The notes under the pieces are model-generated. The model ran no database searches. It was not told where the DNA came from and saw only the letters and a program-made list of their open reading frames with translations. A stretch of 24,920 nt of DNA from Caulobacter sp. B11 (lineage in GTDB: Bacteria; Pseudomonadota; Alphaproteobacteria; Caulobacterales; Caulobacteraceae): the NCBI RefSeq assembly GCF_002737765.1, contig NZ_PEGG01000003.1, positions 1 to 24,920 of the forward strand, given 5' to 3'. The position numbers and the translations under genes were made by a program. Positions 24,454 to 24,920 of the stretch are shown here, piece by piece (positions within the stretch are counted from its first letter, which is position 1; each line of letters begins with the position of its first letter).

Positions 24454-24920
24454 GGCGACGGGGCGGGGACAACGCCGCTTTAGCCGATTTGATGGCGTGG
24501 CTTCTACACTGGTTGGACGTTCAAAAGCGCGAACGACTTCAAGGAAGTCTGACACCGGCGTAGGGCTGGTCGCCTTGCGAACACCGGTCAAAAGCAATGT
24601 CGTAAAGCCAGCCATCTTCTCGGCATGTTCGGCACACGCCGTTTTTGTCTCGACGGACTTGAGCGCCGGAATAGGCCTTCGCCTGATCAACTAGCTGAAC
24701 ACACGACGTTTCCCGGTGGCGCGAACCACCCGCCTGTCATGATCAGCAAGGTGCCGACAACTACCGACAGGGCGACCAGCCGTGGTTTCCGAGAGGACAT
24801 CCACTCAGCTTACTGCTTTAGCTTCCGAGATCCACCCTTAGCAGCCCTGACTGCGTCCGCTTATCGGTTCCATAGCGATCTGGAATGAAGAGCGGTGGCC
24901 GCCCTATTCGCCCACTGCTT
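24454..24920. other. Region without a supported gene at the window end
   Basis: These 467 bases look less GC-rich than the rest and show none of the third-position GC bias of the neighbouring genes. Reading frames of up to about 90 residues exist on both strands, but none has a recognisable motif or ribosome site. The last part (about 24850-24893) has a GTCCGCTTATCGG stretch that reminds me of dispersed intergenic sequence seen in Caulobacter, which I cannot verify. It may be an intergenic spacer, decayed DNA or a boundary of an accessory region. Confidence 0.5.
24687..24800 (-). CDS. Possible 37-residue membrane or secreted peptide (weak)
   Basis: A small minus-strand frame reads MSSRKPRLVALSVVVGTLLI and continues through MTGGWFAPPG to TGA at 24687-24689. 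The basic start and hydrophobic core look like a signal peptide or single membrane helix. The ribosome site is poor and the region lacks coding bias, so chance is quite possible. It could also be the start of a gene broken by a lost base. Confidence 0.2.
   Translation of the reverse strand: MSSRKPRLVALSVVVGTLLIMTGGWFAPPGNVVCSAS

Noticed and set aside
23431..24690. 419-residue minus-strand frame
   Set aside because: It is antisense to the whole fbp gene, which is clearly the real coding strand.

Overview
The window looks like chromosomal DNA of a high-GC alphaproteobacterium of the Caulobacteraceae (Caulobacter or a near relative). The grounds are strong GC bias at third codon positions, the gene content (class I PHA synthase, Cbp3-type ubiquinol-cytochrome c chaperone, type 2 ArgC, GlpX next to class I Fbp) and a gene order that, from memory, resembles Caulobacter. 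The assignment was made by reading only; no database was searched.

Layout. 1-720: 3' end of the proton-pumping pyrophosphatase hppA and a strong terminator. 743-4255: a small secreted protein, an SLC13/RCK_C transporter, a single-domain response regulator and the lipoprotein bamE. 4375-8500: a housekeeping run of cytochrome bc1 chaperone, yceD (DUF177), plsX, fabH, ihfA and a MerR-type regulator, covering lipid precursor and fatty acid initiation plus nucleoid protein synthesis. 8573-9215: tRNA-Pro(GGG) with promoter and terminator, then a two-gene minus-strand operon of small membrane proteins (GlsB/YeaQ-like and DUF2842). 9362-11592: ctaA (heme A synthase) and the rplM-rpsI ribosomal operon with a strong terminator. 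11656-14992: three tandem paralogous TPR-like/TupA-type ATP-grasp genes, the most accessory-looking and least understood part. 15110-17108: argC, a GNAT acetyltransferase and a DUF1287 protein. 17177-19724: phaC and a divergent small lipoprotein. 19835-24453: a same-strand series alaC, hom, glpX, fbp (aminotransferase, homoserine dehydrogenase and two unrelated fructose-1,6-bisphosphatases). 24454-24920: apparently non-coding sequence that looks less GC-rich.

Two points matter most. First, four conserved genes (yceD, fabH, the GlsB-like gene, ctaA) each carry one frame break that one extra G or C in a short G/C run would repair. All four lie within 4.6 kb and all are of the missing-base type. 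Sequencing or assembly error is far more likely than real gene loss, because fabH and ctaA encode core functions. Second, the three ATP-grasp genes sit directly behind the rpsI terminator and before argC. The first two share a perfect 62-bp block, which points to recent duplication or gene conversion. Their family (TupA-like amidoligases) suggests a role in modifying a surface polysaccharide or making a peptide-like polymer, but no substrate can be read from the sequence.
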